Of a DNA stretch of 64,000 bases, positions 26,661 to 36,379 are shown piece after piece. The stretch is from Sphingopyxis sp. YF1 (GTDB taxonomy: Bacteria > Pseudomonadota > Alphaproteobacteria > Sphingomonadales > Sphingomonadaceae), in contig NZ_CP033204.1 of the NCBI RefSeq assembly GCF_022701295.1, positions 1,178,001 to 1,242,000 of the forward strand, given 5' to 3'. Under the pieces are notes generated by a model that was given only the letters and a program-made list of their open reading frames with translations, did no database searches and was not told where the DNA came from. Each line of letters begins with the position of its first letter. Positions within the stretch are counted from its first letter, which is position 1. The translations under genes were made by a program, and so were the position numbers.

Positions 26661-26951
26661 ATGCCCAAAGGCGGTTACGTCTACATCATGACGAACAAGC
26701 CGCGGGGCGTGCTCTATACCGGCGTCACCGCCGCAATGGCCGCCCGGAATTTCCAGCACCGCACCGGGACAGGTTCGGCATTCTGCCGGAAATATGGGCT
26801 GGATCAGCTTGTTCTGATCGAAGATTTTCCGACAATCACCGAAGCGATTGCGCGCGAAAAGGCGATCAAGGCATGGAAGCGGGCCTGGAAAATCGAGTTG
26901 ATTGAGGCTTCCAATCCCAATTGGGAAGATTTGGGCGCGAACCTTCTCTGA
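26661..26951 (+). CDS. GIY-YIG nuclease domain protein (96 aa)
   Basis: A single-domain protein of the small GIY-YIG family (UPF0213-like). The diagnostic strands are YVYIMTN and LYTGVT, with the conserved Arg in AARNFQHRTG and Glu in IEDFPTITEAIAREKAIKAW. Such proteins carry the nuclease fold but their cellular role is unknown; they often accompany REP-type palindromes. Here hairpins of one type lie on both sides (26608-26632 and 27006-27025). It is inserted between dnaB and the convergent cysH. Confidence 0.88.
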   Translation: MPKGGYVYIMTNKPRGVLYTGVTAAMAARNFQHRTGTGSAFCRKYGLDQLVLIEDFPTITEAIAREKAIKAWKRAWKIELIEASNPNWEDLGANLL

Positions 26952-27005
26952 ACGCACGCCTTCCGCACGGACACGCGCCTGCCACGATGCGCTTTGGCGA
27001 GAGCG

Positions 27006-27025
27006 GCCCCAGCTTTCGCTGGGGC
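27006..27025. repeat. REP-like hairpin right of GIY-YIG gene
   Basis: GCCCCAGC-TTTC-GCTGGGGC, an inverted relative of the left hairpin (the loop TTTC is the complement orientation of GAAA). It sits 55 bases after the GIY-YIG stop and just before the end of cysH, where it may also end that minus-strand transcript. Confidence 0.7.
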
Positions 27026-27035
27026 GACGGCTATC

Positions 27036-27827
27036 TCAAAACGCCGGGTCGTTCGCCGGGTCGTCGTCGATCGGGGTCACTTCGGCGTGGATGCCGCATT
27101 CGGTCTTGTCCCAGCCGCGCCAGCGGCCCGAGCGCGGATCCTCGCCGGGTTTGACCTTCGACGTGCAGGGCGAGCAGCCGATCGACGGATAGCCTTCGGC
27201 CTCCAGCGGATGCCGCGGCAGGTCGTGCGCCTCGAAATAGGCGTCGAGCTCTTCGCGCGACCAGTTGGCGAGCGGGTTGAACTTCAACCGCCCGGTGCCG
27301 CCGTCGAGCTCGAAGCGCGGCAGGCCGGTGCGCGTCGCCGACTGGAAACCCTTGCGCCCGGTGATCGAGGTGTCGAAATCGGCGAGCGCCTTTTCGAGCG
27401 GCTTCACCTTGCGGATTTCGCAGCAGCCGTCGGGATCGTACGACCAGCGCAGTTCGGTCGCATCCTTTTTCGCCAGATCGTCGGGGTCGGGCGTCAGGTT
27501 GACGATGTGGAGCCCGAGCCGGGCGGCGAGGGTGTCGCGGTAGGCGAGCGTTTCGGGGAAATGCTTGCCGGTGTCGAGGAACAGCACCGGCATGTCGGGC
27601 GCGGCCCGGCTCACCAGATGCAGCAGCACCGCGCTTTCGGCGCCGAAGCTCGACACGATCGCGCTGTCGCCGAGCAGCCCGGCCCCGACCACGCTCGCGA
27701 CCACCTCTGCCGCGTCCTGGCCGCGGAAGAGGTTGTTGAGGCGGATGACGTCGGCCTGCGTGAAACGCGGCGCCACGTCGATCCGGTCGCGCGAGCGGTC
27801 GTGGGGCGAGGCCTTCACGTCAGCCAT
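27036..27827 (-). CDS. cysH: Assimilatory adenylyl-sulfate (APS/PAPS) reductase, Fe-S type
   Basis: Reduces activated sulfate to sulfite. The 263-residue chain has the P-loop-like SSFGAESAVLLHL, LDTGKHFPETL, and both cysteine pairs of the [4Fe-4S] form: DGCCEIRK and IGCSPCT. The redox-active tail motif ECGIH is also present. The two pairs indicate an APS-type reductase, as in plants and many alphaproteobacteria, rather than the E. coli PAPS form. Its start overlaps the DUF934 stop by 8 bases. It is the last gene of the cobA-DUF2849-cysI-DUF934-cysH operon. Confidence 0.95.
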   Translation of the reverse strand: MADVKASPHDRSRDRIDVAPRFTQADVIRLNNLFRGQDAAEVVASVVGAGLLGDSAIVSSFGAESAVLLHLVSRAAPDMPVLFLDTGKHFPETLAYRDTLAARLGLHIVNLTPDPDDLAKKDATELRWSYDPDGCCEIRKVKPLEKALADFDTSITGRKGFQSATRTGLPRFELDGGTGRLKFNPLANWSREELDAYFEAHDLPRHPLEAEGYPSIGCSPCTSKVKPGEDPRSGRWRGWDKTECGIHAEVTPIDDDPANDPAF

Positions 27828-28234
27828 GCCTCAGCTTCCAGATCGGCACCGCCGCATCGGTCGCGTCCTGATAGACGTGGGTGTAGCGATTCAGCGCGGC
27901 CTCGACATCGGCGGGGTTCAGCGAATGCTGCGAGACGAAGCTGTCGAAGCCGCAGCGCCGCATGAAGAAGAGCAGGTCGATCAGCACGTCGCCCTCGGCG
28001 CGCAACTCGCCCGTGTAGCCGGCTTCGCGCAGGATGCGCGCGCTCGAAAAGCCGCGGCCGTCGCGAAAGCGCGGAAAGGAGATTTCGACGAGCTCCAGCC
28101 GGTCCAGATGCGGGATCAGCTTGCGCGCATCCTCGCCCGCCTCGACGCGCACCGCGGTGGCGTCGGGCTGTTCGAGGAAGGCGTCGAGCGTGACGGCGGG
28201 TTCTTCGTGCGGTTGGTCGTCACGGTAACGGAAA

Positions 28235-28242
<8 letters not shown>
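27820..28242 (-). CDS. DUF934 family protein of the sulfite-reduction operon
   Basis: A 140-residue protein starting at 28242 (MASFRYRDD). Conserved blocks are LVEISFPRFRDGRGFSSARILRE, GELRAEGDVLIDLLFFMRRCGFDSF and a late YTHVYQ. DUF934 proteins are found almost only between cysI and cysH-type genes in alpha- and betaproteobacteria. A role as an accessory of sulfite reductase is inferred from context and unproven. Overlaps exist on both sides: 8 bases with cysI and 8 with cysH. Confidence 0.92.
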
Positions 28243-29869
<1,627 letters not shown>

Positions 29870-29870
29870 G

Positions 29871-30167
29871 TCAGATCACCCAGTCGCCGGCCGCGGGGTC
29901 GGCCGGTTTCAATGTCAGGTCGGCGCGCACGGTCGGTCCCAGCGCGCGGATGCGGTCCTTGATGTGCGCGGGGCGCGGGCCGTCGGGGGTCGCTTCGGCA
30001 TCGACGATGTAGCCGCCGTTGACGCGCCGCGCGCCGTCCTCGGCGGTCAGGATCGCCTCGCCATGGTCGCCGACGTCGACCGCATCCTCGACATGGATCG
30101 ACCAGTCGTGGCCGGTCCACCAGATGACAGCCCCGCTTTTCAGGTCATTACCGGTCAGAATTCGCAT
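29871..30167 (-). CDS. DUF2849 family protein
   Basis: A 98-residue protein (MRILTGNDLKSGAVIWW...) with conserved W-T-GHDW and GGYIVD stretches. The family occurs almost only between cobA/cysG and cysI in alphaproteobacterial sulfur operons. Its start overlaps the cobA stop by 13 bases and its stop lies one base from the cysI start. Function unknown; the small size suggests an accessory or assembly factor. Confidence 0.9.
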   Translation of the reverse strand: MRILTGNDLKSGAVIWWTGHDWSIHVEDAVDVGDHGEAILTAEDGARRVNGGYIVDAEATPDGPRPAHIKDRIRALGPTVRADLTLKPADPAAGDWVI

Positions 30168-30952
30168 GCAACATCCTTCAGTGAAGCGGTGACGCCCGGC
30201 GCGCCGAGGCAGTCGAGCGCGTCGGCGCGCGCCGCGACCTTGCCGACGATGATCAGCGCCGGGCTTTGTACCTGTTCGCGCGCGACGAGGTCGCCGAGAT
30301 CGGTGAGGAGGGTGCGCAGCACGCGCGCCTCGGCGGTGGTGCCGCGTTCGACCACCGCGACGGGAAGCGCGGGCGACACGCCGTCCGCGATCAGCTTGTC
30401 GGCGATCGCGGTCGCGGTCGCGAGCCCCATGTAGATGACGAGCGTGCGGCCATGCCCCGCGAGCCCGGACCAGTCCTGGTCGGTCAGGTCCTTGCACTGG
30501 CCCGCGACGAAGCTGACCGCGCTCGCATCCTCGCGGTGGGTGAGCGGCAGGCCCGCCTGCGCGGCGCAGCCCGCCGCGGCGGTGATGCCGGGGACGACTT
30601 CGCAGGCGATGCCCGCCTCGCGCGCCGCGTCGAGTTCCTCGCCGCCGCGCCCGAAGATGAAGGGGTCGCCGCCCTTGAGCCGGACGACCTGCCGGCCGGC
30701 GCGCGTTTCGCGGACGATCAGTTCGTTGATCATCTCCTGCTTCATCGTGTGGCGGCTGCGCTGCTTGGCGACGCTGATCCGCTCGACATGCGGCGGGATC
30801 AGCGCGAGCACGCCGTCGCCGACCAGCCCGTCATGGACGACGAGGTCGGCGCTTGTCAGCAGCCGCGCGGCGCGCAGCGTCAAGAGGTCGGGGGCGCCGG
30901 GGCCGGCGCCGACCAGCCACAGCTTGCCCGGAGAAGGGAATGTTTTTTCCAT
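30155..30952 (-). CDS. cobA: Uroporphyrinogen-III C-methyltransferase
   Basis: Makes precorrin-2 from uroporphyrinogen III with two SAM, for siroheme. At 265 residues it carries only the methyltransferase domain: the SAM-binding loop VGAGPGAPDLLTLRA at residues 12-26, the VVHDGLV strand, GGDPFIFGRG, the PGITAAAG loop and a final GKVA. The dehydrogenase/ferrochelatase part of CysG is absent, so oxidation and iron insertion must come from another gene. ATG 30952 is the start; the upstream open frame adds 12 non-conserved residues. First gene of the sulfur operon. Confidence 0.94.
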   Translation of the reverse strand: MEKTFPSPGKLWLVGAGPGAPDLLTLRAARLLTSADLVVHDGLVGDGVLALIPPHVERISVAKQRSRHTMKQEMINELIVRETRAGRQVVRLKGGDPFIFGRGGEELDAAREAGIACEVVPGITAAAGCAAQAGLPLTHREDASAVSFVAGQCKDLTDQDWSGLAGHGRTLVIYMGLATATAIADKLIADGVSPALPVAVVERGTTAEARVLRTLLTDLGDLVAREQVQSPALIIVGKVAARADALDCLGAPGVTASLKDVACEF

Positions 30953-31035
30953 GCAGCGAAAAATGGTCGACTGGCCCCGGAATCGCAAAGCAGGCTTTAT
31001 TGACGGCCATGAAGGTAAAATTGGGCGGTCACATC

Positions 31036-31120
31036 ACCGCGTCATTGCGAGCGAAGCGAAGCAATCCAGCGCCCGCGTAAACCGCCCTGGATTGCTTCGC
31101 TTCGCTCGCAATGACGCGGT
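31036..31120. repeat. Perfect 34-bp inverted repeat (REP-type) with 17-base loop
   Basis: Arms 31036-31069 and 31087-31120 are exact reverse complements, containing CGTCATTGCGAGCGAAGCG. The right arm ends two bases before the stop codon of the aldehyde dehydrogenase gene. A degenerate relative is at 44655-44738. It lies between divergently placed transcripts' ends and would give a very stable RNA stem for the minus-strand dehydrogenase. Confidence 0.9.
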
Positions 31121-31122
31121 TG

Positions 31123-32568
31123 CTAGAGATACTTCTTGGTCACCAACTGCGATTCTTCGGGGTCGCGCAGGCCGACGCCGATCGATGCGCGCGCAGCCTC
31201 GCTTTCGGAGCTTGCGACCGGATAGGCGCAATAATCGGCGGCATAGAAGGCGCTCGGACGGTGGTTGCCCGACAGGCCGACGCCGCCGAAGGGTGCGGCG
31301 GAGGAGGCGCCGTTGGTCGGGCGGTTCCAGTTGATCACCCCGGCGCGCGCGTTCGCCCAGAACTGGTCGTAAAGCTGCGGCGTGCCGCCGATCAGTGCCG
31401 CCGACAGGCCGAAGGCGGTATTGTTCGCCTCGGCGATCGCCGCCTCGAAACTGTCGACGCGCACGATCTGGAGCAGCGGGCCGAACAATTCGATATCGGG
31501 GCGTTCGGGCATGTCGGTGACGTCGATGATGCCGGGGGTCAGGAACGGGCGTCCCGGCACCGGGCGGGTCATGTGGCGGATCACCTTGCCGCCGTTCGAC
31601 ATCAGGATCAGGAAGCTCTCGGTCAGTCCGTCGGCCGCCTCGTTGTCGATCACCGGCCCCATATAGGGGGCCGGGTTCGCGAAGGGTTCGTCGACGATCA
31701 GCCGGTTCGCGAGCTTGCGAACCTCCTCGACCAGCCGGTCGGCCATGCTTTCGCGCACGATCAGGCGGCGCGCGTTGGTGCAGTGTTGCCCCGCGCTCAG
31801 GAACGCCGACTGCACGACGAGGATTGCCGCGGTCGGGATATCGGGCGTGTCCCACACGACCACGGGATTGTTGCCACCCATTTCGAGCGCGAGGATCTTG
31901 TCGGGGCGGTTCGCGAACTGGCGGTTGAGCGCGAGGCCGGTGCGCGCCGACCCGGTGAACAGCAGCCCGTCGATGCCGGCATGCCCGGCGAGCGCCTTGC
32001 CCTCGTCGGGCCCGCCGATGACGAGGCGCAGCACCTCCCTGGGGACACCCGCGCTGTGGAACAGCTCGACGAGCATCGCGCCCGTCGCGGGGGTTTTTTC
32101 GGACGGTTTGAACACCACCGAATTGCCCGCGATCAGCGCCGGGACGATATGCCCGTTCGGCAGATGCGCGGGGAAATTATAGGGGCCGAGCACCGCGAGC
32201 AGCCCGTGCGGCTTGTGGCGCACCGCGCTGCGCAGCCCCAGGGCGCCCTCGGTGCGGCGGTTGGGGGTGCGTTCGGCATAGGCGGTGATCGAAATGTCGA
32301 CCTTGTTGGCGACCGATTCCACCTCGGTGCGCGCTTCCCACAGCGGCTTGCCCGTCTCGCGCGAAATCAGCGTTGCCAGCGTTTCGGCCTCGGCCTTCAC
32401 CCGGTCGGCGAAGCGGCGTAGCGTCTCGGTGCGGAAACCGAGCGGTTTGGCGGCCCATTCGGGCCAGGCGCGGCGGCCGATCTCGACCTCCTGATCGACG
32501 TCGCTGATCGCGCGGCGCCAGACTTCCTCGCCCGTCGCGGGATTGTGGCTGACCAGTTCCTGCGTCAT
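31123..32568 (-). CDS. astD: Aldehyde dehydrogenase, succinylglutamate-semialdehyde dehydrogenase type
   Basis: Oxidises an aldehyde to an acid with NAD(P)+. The 481-residue chain starts at 32568 (MTQELVSHNPATGEEVW). Landmarks are LGPYNFPAHLPNGHIVPALIAGNSVVFKPS (read in parts), the catalytic Glu in LEMGGNNPVV, and the catalytic Cys in AGQHCTNARR. These are closest to AstD of the arginine succinyltransferase pathway. The other ast genes are not beside it, so the exact substrate is less sure than the family. The stop codon touches a 34-bp palindrome. Confidence 0.85.
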   Translation of the reverse strand: MTQELVSHNPATGEEVWRRAISDVDQEVEIGRRAWPEWAAKPLGFRTETLRRFADRVKAEAETLATLISRETGKPLWEARTEVESVANKVDISITAYAERTPNRRTEGALGLRSAVRHKPHGLLAVLGPYNFPAHLPNGHIVPALIAGNSVVFKPSEKTPATGAMLVELFHSAGVPREVLRLVIGGPDEGKALAGHAGIDGLLFTGSARTGLALNRQFANRPDKILALEMGGNNPVVVWDTPDIPTAAILVVQSAFLSAGQHCTNARRLIVRESMADRLVEEVRKLANRLIVDEPFANPAPYMGPVIDNEAADGLTESFLILMSNGGKVIRHMTRPVPGRPFLTPGIIDVTDMPERPDIELFGPLLQIVRVDSFEAAIAEANNTAFGLSAALIGGTPQLYDQFWANARAGVINWNRPTNGASSAAPFGGVGLSGNHRPSAFYAADYCAYPVASSESEAARASIGVGLRDPEESQLVTKKYL

Positions 32569-32843
32569 GCGCCCGGTCGCCCGGAACGAAGAAGCGAAAG
32601 GGCGACGATGTGGTGCGATCCGGCCATTGCCGGCCCTCTTATCGGTGAAAGCGCAGAGCGGCAAGGCGAGCACCGGCAAGTTCGCCGTGGGTTGCGCGGT
32701 ACGCTGCGGTTCGCGATAGAGCGGCAAGGCGGCCGGCGCTCGCGCGCCGGGACGGGCAACGCGATGGACAAGGGGGAAGCACTATTTCGGTCAGGCAGGA
32801 TTTCCGCGACTGGACGGACCATTATTGGTGGTCCGCCGACGGC

Positions 32844-33677
32844 GTGCGCCTGCACGCGCGCATCCATGCCGGACCCGATGCCGCATCGGGGGCTCCGCCG
32901 ATCCTCTGCATGCCCGGGCTTGCACGCAATGCCCGCGACTTCGAGGGGCTGGCGCCGCACATGGCGCAGCATCGCCGCGTGATCTCGGTCGAATTTCGCG
33001 GGCGCGGCGACAGCGCCTTTGCGAAGGACCCGATGACCTATGTCCCGCTGACCTATGTGCAGGACGTGGTGGCGCTGCTGGACGATCTCGACATCGGACG
33101 TTTCGCCGCCGTGGGCACCTCGCTCGGCGGGCTGGTGACGATGCTGCTCGCGGCGACGCAGCCCGGCCGGCTGGTCGGCGCGGTGCTCAACGACGTCGGC
33201 CCCGAACTGGAAACGGCGGGGCTCGACCGCATCCGCGACTATATCGGCGCCGGCGGCAGCCAGCCGACCTGGATGCACGCGGCGCGCGCCTTTGCCGAAC
33301 TCAACGCCGCGGTCTATCCGGGATATGGCATTCACGACTGGCTGCGGCTGACCAAGCGCACGCACCGCCTCACCGCCGAAGGGCGTATCGTCACCGATTA
33401 TGACAAGCAGATCGCGGCACCGCTGCGCGTCCCGAACGGCGGCGACGCGGGCGTCGACCTGTGGCCTGCCTATCGCGCGCTCGCGGACATCCCGCTGCTG
33501 ATCCTGCGCGGCGCGCTGTCCGACATTCTCGCCCGCGGACCGGCGCAAAAAATGGCCGCGGAACTGGCGCATGCTCGCCTGGTCGAGGTCCCGGGGGTCG
33601 GTCACGCCCCGACGATGGACGAGGACGAGGCGCGCGCCGCGATCGACACCTGGCTCGCGGAGCTTCCGGCGACGTGA
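32844..33677 (+). CDS. Alpha/beta hydrolase (start uncertain)
   Basis: A 277-residue serine hydrolase from the GTG at 32844: oxyanion loop CMPGLARNARDFEGLAP, FRGRGDS, nucleophile elbow GTSLGG (Ser near residue 94), acid region LRGALSDIL and the histidine in GVGHAPTM. The frame continues upstream with hydrolase-like residues FRDWTDHYWWSADG, but there is no ATG, GTG or TTG there. An ATT at 32784 with AGGGGG seven bases upstream would give this fuller N-terminus. The stop overlaps the glycosyltransferase start as GTGA. Substrate unknown. Confidence 0.85.
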   Translation: MRLHARIHAGPDAASGAPPILCMPGLARNARDFEGLAPHMAQHRRVISVEFRGRGDSAFAKDPMTYVPLTYVQDVVALLDDLDIGRFAAVGTSLGGLVTMLLAATQPGRLVGAVLNDVGPELETAGLDRIRDYIGAGGSQPTWMHAARAFAELNAAVYPGYGIHDWLRLTKRTHRLTAEGRIVTDYDKQIAAPLRVPNGGDAGVDLWPAYRALADIPLLILRGALSDILARGPAQKMAAELAHARLVEVPGVGHAPTMDEDEARAAIDTWLAELPAT

Positions 33678-34852
33678 GCGCGGAAGAGCCCGAAACGCCC
33701 TGGCCGATCCGCATCCTGCACCTTCATTCGAGTTTCTCGCTCGGCGGCAAGGAGGCGCGGGCGGTCCGCCTGATGAACCTGATGGGCGACCGTGCGCATC
33801 ATACGATCCTGTCGGCGATGCCCGACGCGCTCGGCGCCCGCGATGCGATCGCGCCGGGGATCGTCGTCGATTTTCCCGCGGATGCGCCGCCGCTGCACGG
33901 CAAACCATCGCTCGCACGCTATCGCGATCTGGCGCGCTACATGACCGGTTTCGATCTGGTCCTCAGCTATAACTGGGGGGCGATGGACGGGGTGATGGCG
34001 CGTCGCTGCCATGTTTCGCGCTGGTGGCACAGCATGCCCGAACTGATCCATCACGAGGATGGCTTCAACGAGGATGAAAGCGTCCGGCGTAACTGGAAAC
34101 GCAACCTGTTCCGCCGGATTGGACTGCGTACCGCGCAGGCGGTCGTGGTCCCCTCGACGCTGTTGCAGCGCATCGCCGCCGACGAATGGGGGGCGGGCGA
34201 CCGCACCCGCCTGATCCGCAACGGCATCGACACCGCGGTATATGGGAAAGGGCCGAGTGTGCCGATCCCCGGTTTCGAGCGGCGCGAGGGCGAGGTGGTG
34301 ATCGGCACCGTTGCCGGCCTGCGCAAGGTGAAGGACCTGCCGCGGCTGGTGCGTGCGGTCGCGGAGCTGCCGCGGAATGTCAGGCTGGTGATCGTCGGCG
34401 AGGGACCCGAACGCGCCGCAATCGCCGCCGAGGCCGCGGCGTGCGGCTTTGCAGACCGGCTCTTCATGCCGGGTTTCATGGCGCACCCCGAACGCTGGAT
34501 CGGCCATTTCGACCTGCTTGCGCTGTCGTCGCTCAGCGAACAGGCGCCGATCGCGGTGATCGAGGCGATGGCCGCGGGCCTGCCGGTCGTCAGTCCTGCG
34601 GTCGGCGACGTCGCCGCGATGGTGTCCGGTGCGAACCGGCCTTTCGTCGCGGCCGACGAAGCGGCGTTTCGCGCCGCGCTGGCGCAAATGGCGCGCGATC
34701 CGGCGCTGCGGGCGGCCGTCGGCGCCGAAAACAGGCGCGTCGCGGGCGAATGCTTCGACGAAACAACGATGGTCGCGGCGTATGAAAGCCTCTATGCTCG
34801 CGCGCTTGAAGGTTATGGCCCGTTCAGCGGGCGATGGGGCGGCGCCGATTGA
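33674..34852 (+). CDS. Glycosyltransferase family 4
   Basis: A 392-residue GT-B glycosyltransferase. The N-terminal domain has the glycine loop SFSLGGKEARAVRL. The C-terminal donor domain shows VIGTVAGLRKVKDLPRLV, LVIVGEGPER and the E-x7-E region SLSEQAPIAVIEAMAAGLPVV. It transfers an activated sugar to an unknown acceptor, plausibly for lipid or surface polysaccharide. GTG 33674 overlaps the hydrolase stop, so the two are coupled, although no polysaccharide cluster surrounds them. Confidence 0.9.
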   Translation: MSAEEPETPWPIRILHLHSSFSLGGKEARAVRLMNLMGDRAHHTILSAMPDALGARDAIAPGIVVDFPADAPPLHGKPSLARYRDLARYMTGFDLVLSYNWGAMDGVMARRCHVSRWWHSMPELIHHEDGFNEDESVRRNWKRNLFRRIGLRTAQAVVVPSTLLQRIAADEWGAGDRTRLIRNGIDTAVYGKGPSVPIPGFERREGEVVIGTVAGLRKVKDLPRLVRAVAELPRNVRLVIVGEGPERAAIAAEAAACGFADRLFMPGFMAHPERWIGHFDLLALSSLSEQAPIAVIEAMAAGLPVVSPAVGDVAAMVSGANRPFVAADEAAFRAALAQMARDPALRAAVGAENRRVAGECFDETTMVAAYESLYARALEGYGPFSGRWGGAD

Positions 34853-34936
34853 CAAAGGCGCCGGTCTTCCGCTTACGGAAACGGCAATCGGGGACCCGCG
34901 CGACAACGCGGCGGGCGGAGAGAAAGAGGGTCTGAA

Positions 34937-36340
34937 GTGTTCAAAGGTTTGAAGCCCATCCTGTATGGCGGCCGCGAAGTCTGGCCGCTGGTCGAGGGCG
35001 GGAAAGGCGTGTCGGCGACCAACCATATGTCGAGTGGCGCCTGGGCGGCGGCGGGCGGCATCGGCACCGTGTCGGCGGTCAACGCCGACAGCTACGACGC
35101 CGAAGGCAAGATCATCCCGCAAATCTATCACGCGCTGACGCGACGCGAACGCCACGACGAGCTGATCCAATATGCGATCGCGGGCGCGGTCGAACAGGTC
35201 AAGCGCGCGCACGAGATTGCGGGCGGCAAGGGCGCGATCAACATCAACGTGCTCTGGGAAATGGGCGGCGCGCAGCAGATCCTCGAAGGCGTGCTGGCGC
35301 AGACCAAGGGACTGGTGGCCGGGGTCACCTGCGGCGCGGGGATGCCGTACAAGCTCAGCGAAATCGCCGAGCGCCACAATGTCCTCTATTTGCCGATCAT
35401 CAGCTCGGGACGCGCTTTCCGCGCGTTGTGGAAGCGCGCCTATCACAAGGTGCCGCACCTGCTGGGCGCGGTGGTCTACGAAGATCCGTGGCTCGCGGGC
35501 GGCCACAACGGCCTGTCGAACGCCGAAGACCCGCTGGTGCCGCAGGACCCCTATCCGCGGGTCAAGGCGGTGCGCGACGTGATGCGCGGCGAGGGCATCG
35601 CCGACAGCGTGCCGATCGTGATGGCGGGCGGCGTCTGGTATCTGCGCGACTGGGAGGACTGGATCGACAATCCCGAACTCGGCCAGATCGTCTTCCAGTT
35701 CGGTACCCGGCCGCTGCTGACCGAGGAAAGCCCGATCCCGCAGGGCTGGAAGGACCGGCTGCGCACGCTCGACGACGGCGACGTGCTGCTCCACCGTTTT
35801 TCGCCCACCGGCTTTTATTCGAGCGCGGTGCGCACCCCTTTCCTGCGCGACCTCGAGGCGCGCTCGGAACGCCAGATTCCCTATTCGAAGCAGGAAGCGG
35901 GCGACCATATCGTCCAGCTCGACGTCGGGGTGAAGGGCAAGAATTTCTGGGTCACTCCGCATGATCGGGCAAGGGCACGCGACTGGGCGGCCGAAGGCTA
36001 TACCGCGGCGCTCAAGACCCCCGACAACACTGTCGTCTTCGTGACCGAGGAAGACAAGGCGGTGATCCGCAAGGACCAGACCGATTGCATGGGGTGCCTG
36101 TCGCATTGCGGCTTCTCGTCGTGGAAGGACCATGACGATTACACCACCGGCTATCTCGCAGACCCGCGCAGCTTCTGCATCCAGAAGACGCTCCAGGACA
36201 TCGCGCACGGCGGCGACGTCGAGCAGAATCTGATGTTCGCGGGCCACGCCGCGTTCAACTTCAAGACCGATCCCTTCTACTCGAACAACTTCACCCCGAC
36301 GGTGAAGCAGCTCGTCGACCGGATTTTGACGGGGGATTGA
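34937..36340 (+). CDS. Nitronate monooxygenase family protein with C-terminal cysteine cluster
   Basis: A 467-residue FMN-dependent TIM-barrel protein of the nitronate monooxygenase/2-nitropropane dioxygenase family. Barrel marks are INVLWEMGG, GVTCGAGMPYKL, the phosphate-binding PIVMAGGVW and FQFGTRPLLTEES. After the barrel, near residue 385, it carries CMGCLSHCGF, a C-x2-C-x3-C arrangement not needed for the classic enzyme, and a further FCIQ cysteine; a metal or Fe-S site is possible. The start is GTG 34937 with AGAGGG seven bases before it. The substrate is unknown; some relatives oxidise nitroalkanes, others are enoyl reductases. Confidence 0.85.
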   Translation: MFKGLKPILYGGREVWPLVEGGKGVSATNHMSSGAWAAAGGIGTVSAVNADSYDAEGKIIPQIYHALTRRERHDELIQYAIAGAVEQVKRAHEIAGGKGAININVLWEMGGAQQILEGVLAQTKGLVAGVTCGAGMPYKLSEIAERHNVLYLPIISSGRAFRALWKRAYHKVPHLLGAVVYEDPWLAGGHNGLSNAEDPLVPQDPYPRVKAVRDVMRGEGIADSVPIVMAGGVWYLRDWEDWIDNPELGQIVFQFGTRPLLTEESPIPQGWKDRLRTLDDGDVLLHRFSPTGFYSSAVRTPFLRDLEARSERQIPYSKQEAGDHIVQLDVGVKGKNFWVTPHDRARARDWAAEGYTAALKTPDNTVVFVTEEDKAVIRKDQTDCMGCLSHCGFSSWKDHDDYTTGYLADPRSFCIQKTLQDIAHGGDVEQNLMFAGHAAFNFKTDPFYSNNFTPTVKQLVDRILTGD

Positions 36341-36351
36341 GGCTGCCGTCG

Positions 36352-36373
36352 CGCCCCCGCGCAGGCGGGGGCG
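36352..36373. terminator. Bidirectional hairpin between convergent genes
   Basis: CGCCCCCGC and GCGGGGGCG form a perfect 9-bp stem around GCAG in the 39-base gap between convergent genes, where a shared terminator is expected. No T-run is present on either side. Confidence 0.55.
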
Positions 36374-36379
36374 GCGGCG

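Noticed and set aside
30953..31035. Cobalamin or SAM riboswitch before cobA
   Set aside because: The leader is short and shows none of the conserved boxes.
33602..36247. 881-codon minus-strand frame opposite glycosyltransferase and nitronate monooxygenase
   Set aside because: Antisense shadow of two recognisable genes; no motif or ribosome site.
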